Positions 53,900 through 64,000 of a DNA stretch of 64,000 bases are shown here, piece by piece. Location of the stretch: the NCBI GenBank assembly GCA_013398295.1, contig VZSF01006581.1:82948-146947 (forward strand). Direction: 5' to 3'. The DNA is from Chionis minor (taxonomy: Eukaryota > Chordata > Aves > Charadriiformes > Chionididae). The number at the start of each line of letters is the position of its first letter. Within the stretch, counting starts at the first letter, position 1. The notes beneath the pieces were generated by a model. That model had not been told where the DNA came from, did not search any database, and saw nothing but the letters and a program-made list of their open reading frames with translations. Both the position numbers and the translations under genes were made by a program.

Positions 53900-55770
53900 C
53901 TGGACTGCCACAGATTCCCTCGGCCGGCTCAGGGTTGCTGAGCTGTTTTGGGAAGTGCCGGGCCTGTGGTGGATGGGGTGTCACCTGCCCCTGCTGCCGG
54001 GGTAGCGCCGGGGTGGCCGCGGGCGGGGGGGACGGCATTCCGTCTGCTGGAAGCACCGCGGTATGCGGTTGGATTCATCCCACAGAAACGCAGTCACGGG
54101 GTCAAGTGCGCGCCGCTGGGTGTCCTGGCAGCGCGGGGTGCCGGGGTGGGGGGACGGCAGCCTCCTCAGCCCCGATGAGGTGGGGGTGCTGCGGGCCAGC
54201 AGCAGAGGCGGCTTTGGCAGGACTGCTGGCAGCTTTGCTGCGGGCGTGTGACTCGCCTGCCAGCTCGGCCTCACCGAAGCGCGGTGGTGCTCCAGGTACA
54301 AACCCACTGGGCTGAAGGTGAAAGGCCTGTATAAACCTGTACCAAAAGCAGCGACTTTCAAGCTTTTTCCACTTGTCAGTAGAGGAGCAGGTCCCTGTAC
54401 AACACACTGACATCTTGTGTCGCCTTCTTGAGGGCTCCCTTGGAGTGATCGACCTGGAAACTCCCGGCCGGGGCCGGGGCGCATCCTCACAAGGACGAGG
54501 CCTCGTTCCCTCCCGCCTGCTCCTCCGTCACCAGCCGGGTCTGTGGCTTTGGGCCCCTCCAGTCCCTCCTCCCCATAACCTGTCGCGACTTTTCACACCT
54601 GCACGGCAGCTTCGCAAAGCGGGACGGTGCCGCCCGCGCTCCCCAGCTGGAAGCAGAGACTGGATGTTGCTGGGATGTGGCCCCGCGGCCCCTCCGCGCT
54701 CCCGACCGCGATTTTCTCCCCCTTTCCCCGTAGGAAACTGCAGCGTGCGGCGGGCGCACCCGCCAGCGGGGCTGTCCCGGCGCTGTGGGTCGGTACCGCA
54801 CGGTGCCGCGGGCTTCCCCCGCCTTCCGCCCGCCCCGCCGCCCCCTGATCCTGGGCTGCGGCCGCGCGTCCGCCCCGCCGCTCCGCCCGCAGCCCCAACC
54901 GCCCGCCACCGCAGCCAGCGGCCGCGCTTGGGGGNNNNNNNNNNNNNNNNNNNNNNNNNNNNNNNNNNNNNNNNNNNNNNNNNNNNNNNNNNNNNNNNNN
55001 NNNNNNNNNNNNNNNNNNNNNNNNNNNNNNNNNNNNNNNNNNNNNNNNNNNNNNNNNNNNNNNNNNNNNNNNNNNNNNNNNNNNNNNNNNNNNNNNNNNN
55101 NNNNNNNNNNNNNNNNNNNNNNNNNNNNNNNNNNNNNNNNNNNNNNNNNNNNNNNNNNNNNNNNNNNNNNNNNNNNNNNNNNNNNNNNNNNNNNNNNNNN
55201 NNNNNNNNNNNNNNNNNNNNNNNNNNNNNNNNNNNNNNNNNNNNNNNNNNNNNNNNNNNNNNNNNNNNNNNNNNNNNNNNNNNNNNNNNNNNNNNNNNNN
55301 NNNNNNNNNNNNNNNNNNNNNNNNNNNNNNNNNNNNNNNNNNNNNNNNNNNNNNNNNNNNNNNNNNNNNNNNNNNNNNNNNNNNNNNNNNNNNNNNNNNN
55401 NNNNNNNNNNNNNNNNNNNNNNNNCCCCACGGCAGCCGCCGGCGCTCCCGCGCCTCGCAGCCCCCTTCTCCCCGGGAGCCGGCCGGGCGCGGGGCCGTGC
55501 CCCAGCGGCGCTCCCGGCCCCCCGCCGGCTTTGTCTGCCCGACGGCGGGGTCGCTGTGGGGAGCGGGGAGGCGGCGGGGCCGAGGATGCTCGTAGCCCCG
55601 TCGTGCGGCCGCGGCGCTGCCCGGTGCTCCGCACGCTGCTGCCCGGGGCTGGCGCCCGGCTCGGGCAGCGCGAAGGCACGACGAAAACGGGGTTAGGCAG
55701 GAAAAGCTCGTGGGACGTGGGGAGTCGTTCCTACAGCGCTTCCCATCCTTTAGTCGTTAAAACGTAGTTG
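53900..55770. promoter_or_regulatory. CpG island around the assembly gap, probable promoter
   Basis: Very GC-rich and CpG-dense sequence flanks the 490-base gap on both sides (about 54460-54934 and 55425-55690), with NotI-type GCGGCCGC words near 54861-54870. Unlike the intragenic block, this has the density of a vertebrate promoter island. CAMK2G is followed by NDST2 in human, on the same strand, so the NDST2 5' end is the leading inference. A divergent or unrelated transcript is possible. Open frames through it, including those spanning the Ns, are artefacts. Confidence 0.6.
54935..55424. other. Assembly gap (490 Ns)
   Basis: This is a run of undetermined bases in the centre of the CpG island. 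Real content and length are unknown; dropout of GC-rich sequence is the likely cause. Confidence 0.99.
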
Positions 55771-56546
55771 CAGTGGTACAGCGGTAAATAGAGCGCGAGA
55801 CACCCCTGTTTGCTTATGCAAGAGTGAATAACCTCAGTGTTGCCCGATTTAGAAGTGGGCAAATGTCATAGATCTGAATTTAACTACAAGTTACACTGCT
55901 CCACACTGGGATTCTTTGTGACCAATTTGCCGGGGAAGTATTCAGGGTTGTTAATTGTACGTGCGTTTCTCATTAGGAAATGTAACCTTGCCCTTTGTCG
56001 CAAAGGGGTAAACTAGAAAATGCTGATGAATTTTTCAGGTTATGTGCAACCGACTCACTCATCTGCAATAATTGGGCTGGGAAATTTGGGTGATGGAAGG
56101 ATCGAGGCAGCGCTGGTATGGTGGAACACTGAGTACAAAGCCACCTTGAGAGCCAGGTATAATTACGAGCTCGGCATCATCCCCAAGAGTTTATTGGGCT
56201 CGGTGCCCGCACGTGCTCGCATTGCCCACATGAGCTGCACCAGTAAGCAGAGGTGCTCCGTCTGCGGTGGGTTTGGGTGGTGGTTCTGCGCTGGGCTTCT
56301 TCAGCACGGCTGTTTTCATGGCTCTGAGATTAGCAATCCAGCTCCTGGCAGACTGGATTCAGAAAGGCTCTTCAGTTTGCACTTCGTGCCCCACAAAAGT
56401 GGTTGTGCTGTGTTAAGAGGTAGACTGCTCCCAAAAGCAGCCCGACTCCCCTAGACCAGATCTGAGCCAGTGGAAAAAGTCTGTGCTCAAATCTGGCAAC
56501 TGGCATAAAATGTTCTAAAACTTTTCCACTGTCAGCATCTATGAAC

Positions 56547-56566
56547 ATATATATATATATATATAT
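56547..56566 (+). repeat. (AT)10 microsatellite
   Basis: There are ten perfect AT units. Likely length-polymorphic. Confidence 0.95.
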
Positions 56567-57345
56567 CTATGTCTTGGGGTTATTGCCTTGTATGCTTGCT
56601 GCTTTCTTCTTAAAATTTTCTTCCTCATCCCAAATTCCTCTTTTCGTTCTTTCTTCCCTTTCAGTTTTTGCTCTTCCCTAAGTCCATGATACTATGTTTG
56701 ACGCTACTGCTTCTCAAACGTGGTTTCCTAACGTGTCTTTTCTCCATCTGTTTTGATGGTTTTTTCAGCCCTTGTAAAACTGCTTTTTTGTATGTATATA
56801 TGATTTTGAACTAGGAAGTATTGGAAATTTCAGAAAGCAGCGGAAATGAGCTGCAAGGCAAGGACACAGAGCAGACGTAGTGGTACATTTGTTCGCGCAA
56901 AGTTTCTCACTGCAGTTGCAGAAGTGACTTTTGGTCTTGAGTGTGGGTTGTCAGACCTGGTGGTGCAGTGGAGAACAGGGGCCAATCCTGCCCGCCAGTA
57001 TTGCTGACCATGAGGAGAGAGGAGTTCTGGGTATTTGGTGGCAAAATGGAGATTGTGACACAGAAAAAAACTGAGAATCACTGTTTTAAGGTAGGGAATA
57101 ATATCTGCAAGAGTTTATCGGGACATGAGCGTGTGCGCTGGCAAGCTGCGTGTTTTCCAGCAGTATCTCGTAGTTGCAGTGATGGTGCTGTCTGCTGTGT
57201 GCTTTACTGTAAGGCTGGTTTTACTGGTGTGATGCCTATCCTTCAGTCTGATCTGAATCAGAATTTATGTAGGTGACCTGGGAAAAAAACCTAAGCCTAG
57301 TTTTGTATTAGCCTTTTTAATTCCACTATTTCTTTAAAAAAAAAT

Positions 57346-57358
57346 GGGGGGGGGGGGN
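57346..57358 (+). repeat. Poly(G) run with N
   Basis: Twelve Gs follow an A-rich stretch and end in one undetermined base, so the length is unreliable. Confidence 0.9.
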
Positions 57359-58400
57359 TATAGATGAGGTCTCAATGTGTCTGGAACCACAGCGTATCTC
57401 CTCATCACTGAGCCTTGTTTCCGAGGTTTAAATGCCTATCTCAGATCTCTCTGTGGTATATCTGGAATATGTGGTGATTCTCTGAGCAGAGCTGCATAGA
57501 TAAGATAATCCGTTTCATTTTAATTGGCGGAGTTGTTTACACATGATCTCTCGCTTGTTTTCCTCTTTTAAAGGAATGCTATCCATCCCTGATTACCGCT
57601 CAGGTCAAAATCCCTCAGCACTTGTAGCAAATCTCTTTTAATTGGTCTCATTTAGCTCTCATAAGGTTGCGTTTTAATTCTCTTTCTTCCGAATCCTTTT
57701 CCCTAGCCTGTAATGTAATTTATTACAGGATATTTTATAGACAAGGGAACAGCCTCTGGCTGTCAGCAACCTTTGCAGTGTATCAGATTTCCAGCTCAAC
57801 AGGCAGCTGCAGTGGAGTTTGTGGGTGTAAGGCAGCGATGCCGCAGCAGTAGCACACAGGCAGTCGGCGGTGGCGGAGCTGGGCACGAGTGCCAGGTCTG
57901 TCCCAGATTCTGCAAATAATTGGGGTGAATGCGCCTGTTTGCTGTCTCTGCTTCTCTAGCCTTTTTGTAGCCGTTGCTGATGCAAGGGTCCTTGAGTTCA
58001 ATTTTTCCCTTTCTAGCTGTCTTTCCTTTCTCTGCAATTGAATGCAAATACATCTGAGTTGCTGTTGTCTGACGGCAGGCTTTGAGCAGCACAGAATTGG
58101 TAGAAGGCAAATGCTGGGAGCGTATTTTTAGAAGGCCCGGAGCAACATTAGCTGTCTTTGTGAAATTCACTGTGACTTTTCCTGAACGCGGTTGCTTTGG
58201 TTAATTGAACATAATGCAAAGAGGTGAAGCTCTGCGTTTCATTATGCCTGCGCTGAGGCTCTTCACCTCTGGCCTGTAACGGCACAGTCGGCAGGCACAG
58301 CGCGCTGGCGCAGCGCACGCCTGATCTCCGCCTGCTCTCGCATCGGCTCTGGAAGTCTCAAAGGCCGGGGTTTGGAATTTTTTTTGAGCTGTGCCCCCTG

Positions 58401-61400
58401 CCCTTACACTGGCGGTTTTCCCACTATAGCAAAATCAGAAGGGAGTACGTGCCTTCGTTTCAGCCGCTGGAGTGGAGATCCCAGGCGGTGTGGTGCAGCA
58501 GCAAAGGTACAGGGAGACTTTCTGCTTTGCTGATCCTGCTCTGGAGGCAGGAGTCTCCAGCAGAGCTGTGGAGCACAGTTATGTCTTAAATTGCCACTGA
58601 AAGATTTACTGGAGTACATACATCAGAGCCCAAACTGTTCCTTCTGCATAGCGATATTTGAAGGTCTCAGGCCTCTGGCAAGTGCTGTTTGGGGACTGTA
58701 TTTCAATATAGACCCACAGCCTGGAAGGAGGTGATATAGATCACTAGACTCAATCCGTATGTGCCCTATTAAAAATGGAGTAGAAATCTCTAGATGTGAA
58801 TGATGAATTAATCTTCTGCATGAGGAAGATATCCTCCATCACATTCTTGCCTGCTCTAATATTTCCAGTAAGCTAACCGATCTAGCAGTGAATGCAAGGG
58901 GCTTGATAAGATTGCAAAACGCAGTTTGGACCTTCTCAAAATATTTGTGGCTTATGCTGGGCAGCGTCACAAGATCTGTTTTCACAGAAGTGGGAATTGT
59001 TGTTTTCTTGTTTTTTAAAGCTGCCCAAACTCTCCAAACAAGGAGAGGGATGGTCACAGTCTATCTCTATATATAGACTCAGCCTGCTTTTGGATTTGTT
59101 GAGTAAAACGAATAGTGCAGAATAAGTAAGGACAGCTTCACACAGCACTTGCTTATGTACTAACACCACCAAGATGTTCAAAAATACCTGTCTCTTCTAA
59201 ATGTGTTTGTAGCTGTATGGAACTGAAGCTGTTCTTCCTACTGGGGTTGCAGACATTGAATATCAACAGTGCTTGCAGCTGCTCTCCAGCTGAAGTGTTA
59301 ACACCTTAGCCTAAAAAACTGCACACTTTCTTTCCATGAGCTGAATTTAATATTCATCGTTAAGTACAAATTAAGCATTAAAACTTAACAGCGATTACAT
59401 ACCAACGTTTGTTTTCTTTTTCTGGAATCAAAAGAGGGTGAAAAGGAGATGCACGTTTGTCCTCTGCTCAGTGTACAGGGCCTGTGCAGGTCCTAACACC
59501 GGTCTCTGTGCTCTGGGTGTGTGTCACGCCGCAGTTACCATCATCATCTTCAGCTTTGGCGCATGTTTGGAGTGTGGGATGGGAACGAGGGAGTGTGATC
59601 TAGGGTTTGGGTGGGATCTGAATACAGCTGTACTGCACTAGTCTGATCAGTTTTCTCCCTGCACTGCAGTGCAAAATTGTGAATTATTTCCGCCCCCTCC
59701 CCTCCCTCTTTGGAAATGTCTCCATTAGTGGAAAAGATCGTCTGGGGCATTCCCTGTAAAGCAGGAGGCAGCAGAGCCTGTCCCTTCCTCTCCTGCCTTC
59801 CTGTCCCAGTGCTGTAGCTCACACAGAGAGAATGGTTCACAGGTACCTCCTCAGGGAGGAAGGGTTTCCACAATGGTGGAGAGAGTAGGACGTGAATCTG
59901 CATGTCAAATGACATGCCACTAATCATACCCCTCTCCAGGGCTGGGGATCACTGCTACTTTTGGGGTTTGATGTACGTTTTTCCCGTGTATTCAGCAGTC
60001 CCCTTGGGAGCTGGGTTGGCATAGATGATGCAACAAGGAAGGAGGAAAGAGGCACAGCAAAATGACAATTTTATCCCTTCTTAATCTCTTTTTACAGTTC
60101 TGGTCTGCCATCTGGTCAGTCTCCTTGAAAGCGTGTAGCCCCAGCACCCTGCCCTTTCTCCTCTGTCTGTTTCTCCGGTCTCCTATGTCCTTCATTTCTG
60201 TATCAGAAACTCTCCAAGAATATGACGTTCCTCTGAGTGGTTCGTGTTGGGAGGCTCCTATGTCAGGACCATTAGATTGTATGATGAAACAACTTGTTTT
60301 TCCTTGATCACGTTTAGTAAGACTAAATCATCAGTTCCAGATGATTCCATTAGCCTAATGTTTGACTGGTCTTTCAGCGTGTCTCTAATTAATGCTAATT
60401 TGCTTGGCAGTACTTCTGAAGTAAAATCAGAGCTTGCATGTGGATTTTTAGAGCTCTCGAACAGATCTTAACTCTTAAATTTTCAACCACTTTGGTAGAA
60501 ATTCCTCAAAGAAAACAGTGGATGACAGGCTTCAGCTTTGATAGACTCCAAGTAGTGATCAATTGAGAAAAGAATGGAAACTTGTAATTTGCTTCAGAAA
60601 GGTTAGAAGAACCCCAGAACATTTCATAAATGTCTATTTTTGTCTTAAGAGCCTCTTACTGAATGGTTTTGCGTTAGCTCTCTAGCTCTATCCAGTACTT
60701 TACAGTGTGTGGGAAATTTCATGTCAGAAAGGGCTTTTAAGATAGTCAGTTCACTCATCTCTTGGATGATGAGAGTTGGGCTCATCTGACTATGCCTGAA
60801 GATCTACCACTGAAGTGTCCGTATCTGAGCTGGGTACTGTAAGTTCCCTGTATGTTAAGGTGCAATTCATTTCGCTCTGAAGCAGATGTCCACATCTGGT
60901 GAGGTGAATAACATGCTGGAAGTTCTTTTTTGTCATTCGACTGAGTGTAAAAAAAACTGAGGATGTCAGTCCAGATGTAGAAACTATCAGCAGGAGAGAT
61001 ATCTGAGCAGAAGGTAAGTTGAATACCTCCCAGAGTGACACTAACTTGCTCCTAATCCTTGACTGCTTTCAGTGTAGCATTTTTAATAACTTCTCTGATA
61101 AATGATTTACATAAATTTGTCTCTTCTGATCTTAACTACCTTTCCCATCTTCAGCACACTTTCTCTCTAGATTTTTTTTTTTTTTAAGCTAATGCTGATG
61201 CAGTGATTCTGTGCTACTCACACTTTATTCTGGAAGCTTTTGCAAATGTTGAATATTACGGCATGCTTTGCAACTGTTATTGTCTCTTTGCACTTGCCTC
61301 TGTGGTTAAGTTGTTCAACAGCCAGGGGTCCCCTGAAACTGGTAACCAGGCCCTTACTGTGGTCCTGGCCAGCCATGCTCGTCCCAGCGAAGTCAGACCA

Positions 61401-64000
61401 GGTCATGAGTAGGTCTTCATTCGATTCAGAATTGTATCTGCTGAGATTCTAGTTGGCTCTGGAAGCAAGCTGAATGTCCAAATGTCAGGTAATGGCCTGA
61501 TTTTTTTATTTTTTGTGATTTATGTGATTTTGTGAATTTTTTTTATTTATTTTTTTTTTCCCCTGTAAAGAGGCAGGCTTCTCTCCTGCACAGTCTGGGT
61601 TTCGCACTGCTGGAAGTTTTAACTTTGAATGAATGGTGAGATCAGGCTTGGAGTGGCCCAACGCAGTGACACATTGGGGCTAGATCCCTGCTTGAGATGA
61701 ATAATGTAATTTCACAGCGAGTTGAATACCGCTTAATATTTCATGGCCCAAGGTGAACGAGGAAGCACAGTAAGACTGGGAACTCTGTGCAATCTAAAGG
61801 CAGAAATTTTCGGTGGAGAAAAGGTTGGTGTCTTGGCTGACTCCTTAAAATGTCGTCCTCTTCCATCTGTCATTGCTCCTCTCTGGTTTGTCTTTCTCTT
61901 CTGGGGATCACCTGTGTGTGAGTCTGTTTCAAGTGTAGAGGTGTCTTTGAAGTGGCGTCGTTTGTCTTGGCTGCAGAGCTACAGAACTGAAGGCGTTGGC
62001 ACCTTACTGTTGGTGAACTGCCTGTCCTTCCACTTAGCAGGGCTGCAGAGGTATTAAAAAGAGCAGGCAGAAACTAGAGTAGACGTTGCATGGATCCACA
62101 CGGAGTGGCTCGCTCATGAGGACTGCTGTGGCTCCCTGTTACATCAGCTGTGTGAACTCCCTTTCAGGAGAACGATGTGAACTATCACAATGTCAAATCT
62201 GTCTTTTCAGTGGGATAAAGCGGGATCTTGGCCCAATCTGGCAGCCATGAAGAGGTAGATTCATTGCAGCACTGAAGCCTGGCGTAAATCGCCAGTCTCC
62301 ATGGCTAATCTATTGTCCAGAACACCTCTGAAACATCAAGCTTCCCCCAGCCACCCGTTTCAGTTACAAATAATGTATTTTAACTTGTTATGTGTAATTT
62401 CATTGTTTTTATTAATTTTTAATTAAATGTTCCGGATTCAGTCAGTGATACTTTAGCTGAAACTGCATGTGCTTTACTTTTGGCTGAGTCATAATCATCT
62501 TCCTCATAAGCAGAGATCTGTCATTGTCTCCTGATTTAGTTTTGTCTACAGACTTTCATCCATATCCTTCCTCTATGTTCCTGCTTCGGATCTGCCCACT
62601 TGTATCAAAGCGTGCTGTGAATAAGCGTGCTTCCCTGAGTCAAGGCTACCATGAAAACATGCTGTTATTATGTGTTAGTGTCTGTAGTTTAGTATCGTGT
62701 AACCATGCGTGGAACTGAGTGTGTTTCCATGGCCCAAGTCCACATAAACATATAAACACAGAGCTTTCAGCAGGAAAACTTGCTTTGCCTCAAACAAAAT
62801 ATTGACGTTTGCCTCTCCCAGCATTACCTTTAAATACAAATTCCTCACGAACCACACGTGGTGGTACAGTGTCTGTGGTGGCCGGCAGAGCTTGGAAGTC
62901 TCTTTTGGTCTTGTGTTGCATATGTGGGCAGGTTAAGAACAAGCTAGTGTTCAGGGACTGTCATAATTGCAGTTGGGTGTTGAGTATAATGTTTCTCTGA
63001 GGTTGTTATAATTATTTCTTTTGCATGTTGTAGAGATATCGTATAATTATCTTATTTATATGTCAGTTCTAGCTTTTTCCCATCGATAAGTGAAACCAGG
63101 GTCAAGATGCCCTTTGAACATACTGGTTGTGGTTTGCACTTAAACTGATGCTACCACTGAGGAAAGGAATCCAGTCCCATAATGACCTTTCTCCATGTTG
63201 TCACAACCACTCAGCAAGCAGGATCAGGAAACTGATGTGGAAATTAAAACAAACATAGCAAAAAGGGAGGCTTGATTTTTTATGTTACCTTTCTCCAGGA
63301 AAGAAAAAGTTACTTTTCAGTTGATCGGTAAGCAACTCAGTGCAGCTCAAATGCTTTTGCATTGGCACATCACGGAGTGCCTTGGTGACAGGGTGAGTTG
63401 ATGAGGTGCCAGGACTGCTGTCTTTGGAGAAGAGGAGGGGTGAGACCACCTAAACACATGGTCATCTGAAATGTGCAATTTCACGTGGTGCAAGCTGCAG
63501 AGGAGTCTTCCGCTACTTTTCTTTGCATCAGTCCTGCAAAATTTTTAAATGTCAGATTTATCTAGGTTAGACTTAACTAACAGTGGTCGTGACAAACTCC
63601 AGAATGGGAAACAGGCATCGTGATAACAGCCGAGCTGTGTGCCCAGCAGACCGAGAGCTAGTAACCGCAGCCCTTCATTGCTGCCTGTTCTTTTCCACTT
63701 TGAATTGAACACTGGATTAATTTTTATATCAGCGATTTCCTCTGAGGGGAAAGATTGAGGAAATCACAGCGATAGTTGTTTCTAAAGGAGATGCGTCCAG
63801 GGGAAGGGGAAAGTAGTTGCTTTGATCAAGGTGTGGACCAGACCTGGGGTCACAGGTTCTGCACTGTATTTTTTTTGCGTCCTACTCTAGGACCTGCCGG
63901 CTTCCCTGATGAGCAGTGCTGCGTTATCTTTGTGTGCCTGTGCAATTTACCAGAAAGACATGACACGTTATGTCAGAAAAGTAGTTATGTTTCTATAGAA
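58401..64000. other. Non-coding tail of window; no gene recognised
   Basis: I read this region on both strands for the large first coding exon of NDST2, or any other family, and did not find one. It contains A/T-rich runs (61174-61187, 61500-61560, 62370-62430) and ordinary sequence. It could be an intron in the 5'UTR of the next gene or intergenic DNA; the sequence alone does not decide. Confidence 0.55.

Larger units (their letters stand above)
50922..53900. other. Intergenic or 5' intron of a downstream gene; little visible
   Basis: This is mostly A/T-richer sequence. It holds a MIR-like relic (51855-51962), a short TG run at 51162-51174, a C9 run at 52026-52034, and a tandem GTGTAC cluster at 53695-53724. 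I see no coding exon. Confidence 0.6.
55771..58400. other. Non-coding stretch after CpG island
   Basis: This holds an (AT)10 microsatellite (56547-56566), a G run ending in an undetermined base (57346-57358), and an A/T-rich block with homeodomain- and GATA-like words (57490-57680). I found no coding exon, although a 144-residue frame at 56020-56454 is open. Confidence 0.6.

Noticed and set aside
54373..55767. Frames of 303-464 residues in the CpG island
   Set aside because: They run through 490 undetermined bases, and the rest is GC-rich low-complexity translation. No gene is supported.
56020..56454. 144-residue + strand frame after the CpG island
   Set aside because: It shows no family resemblance and lacks a matching pair of strong splice sites. 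It is not convincing as an exon.
55771..64000. NDST2 coding exon expected from human gene order
   Set aside because: I looked for the large first coding exon and its sulfotransferase or deacetylase motifs and found nothing; it would lie beyond the window.

Overview
This window is vertebrate genomic DNA, most likely from a bird or another sauropsid. It carries the 3' two thirds of one multi-exon gene on the + strand, CAMK2G (calcium/calmodulin-dependent protein kinase II gamma), followed by non-coding sequence. The organism call is an inference. The kinase and hub exons are nearly vertebrate-invariant, but the linker exons differ at many sites from the mammalian gamma protein as I remember it. 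Introns are moderate in size, and I found only two degenerate MIR-like relics and no recognisable young LINE, SINE or LTR element. I cannot name the species.

Layout. Bases 1-906 are the end of an upstream intron; the exons for roughly the first 113 residues lie outside the window. Sixteen coding exons run from 907 to 44330, each with AG/GT borders and phases that join into one open frame ending in TGA at 44328-44330. Exons at 907, 4079, 5042, 5991 and 8707 encode the back half of the kinase domain (HRDLK, DFG, substrate lobe). Exons at 11162 and 11920 carry the autoinhibitory and calmodulin-binding segment (RQETV; ILTTML). Exons at 20904, 29630, 33532, 35181, 35888 and 38003 form the variable linker, including a 33-base nuclear-localisation cassette (KRKSSSSVHLM). 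Exons at 42328, 42890 and 44098 encode the association (hub) domain. The 3'UTR probably runs to about 48.8 or 49.65 kb. From about 49.7 kb to the end I see no recognisable coding gene, but there are two GC-rich domains (about 50.0-50.9 kb and 53.9-55.8 kb). The second surrounds a 490-base assembly gap and looks like a CpG-island promoter. From human gene order the next gene downstream would be NDST2, but none of its coding sequence is recognisable here.

Most interesting signal. The intron between the last linker exon and the first hub exon (38117-42327) holds a 126-base candidate cassette exon (39741-39866). It has strong splice sites, is open in the required frame, starts and ends in the same phase as its neighbours, and would add 42 residues to the linker. 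A weaker candidate with the same symmetry (135 bases, 39467-39601) lies just upstream, and both sit at the edge of an intragenic CpG-rich block. If spliced in, they would lengthen the linker that sets hub-to-kinase spacing in the CaMKII holoenzyme. This is a proposed exon set in a known gene, not a new biological system. I saw no CRISPR, toxin, viral or mobile system in the window.
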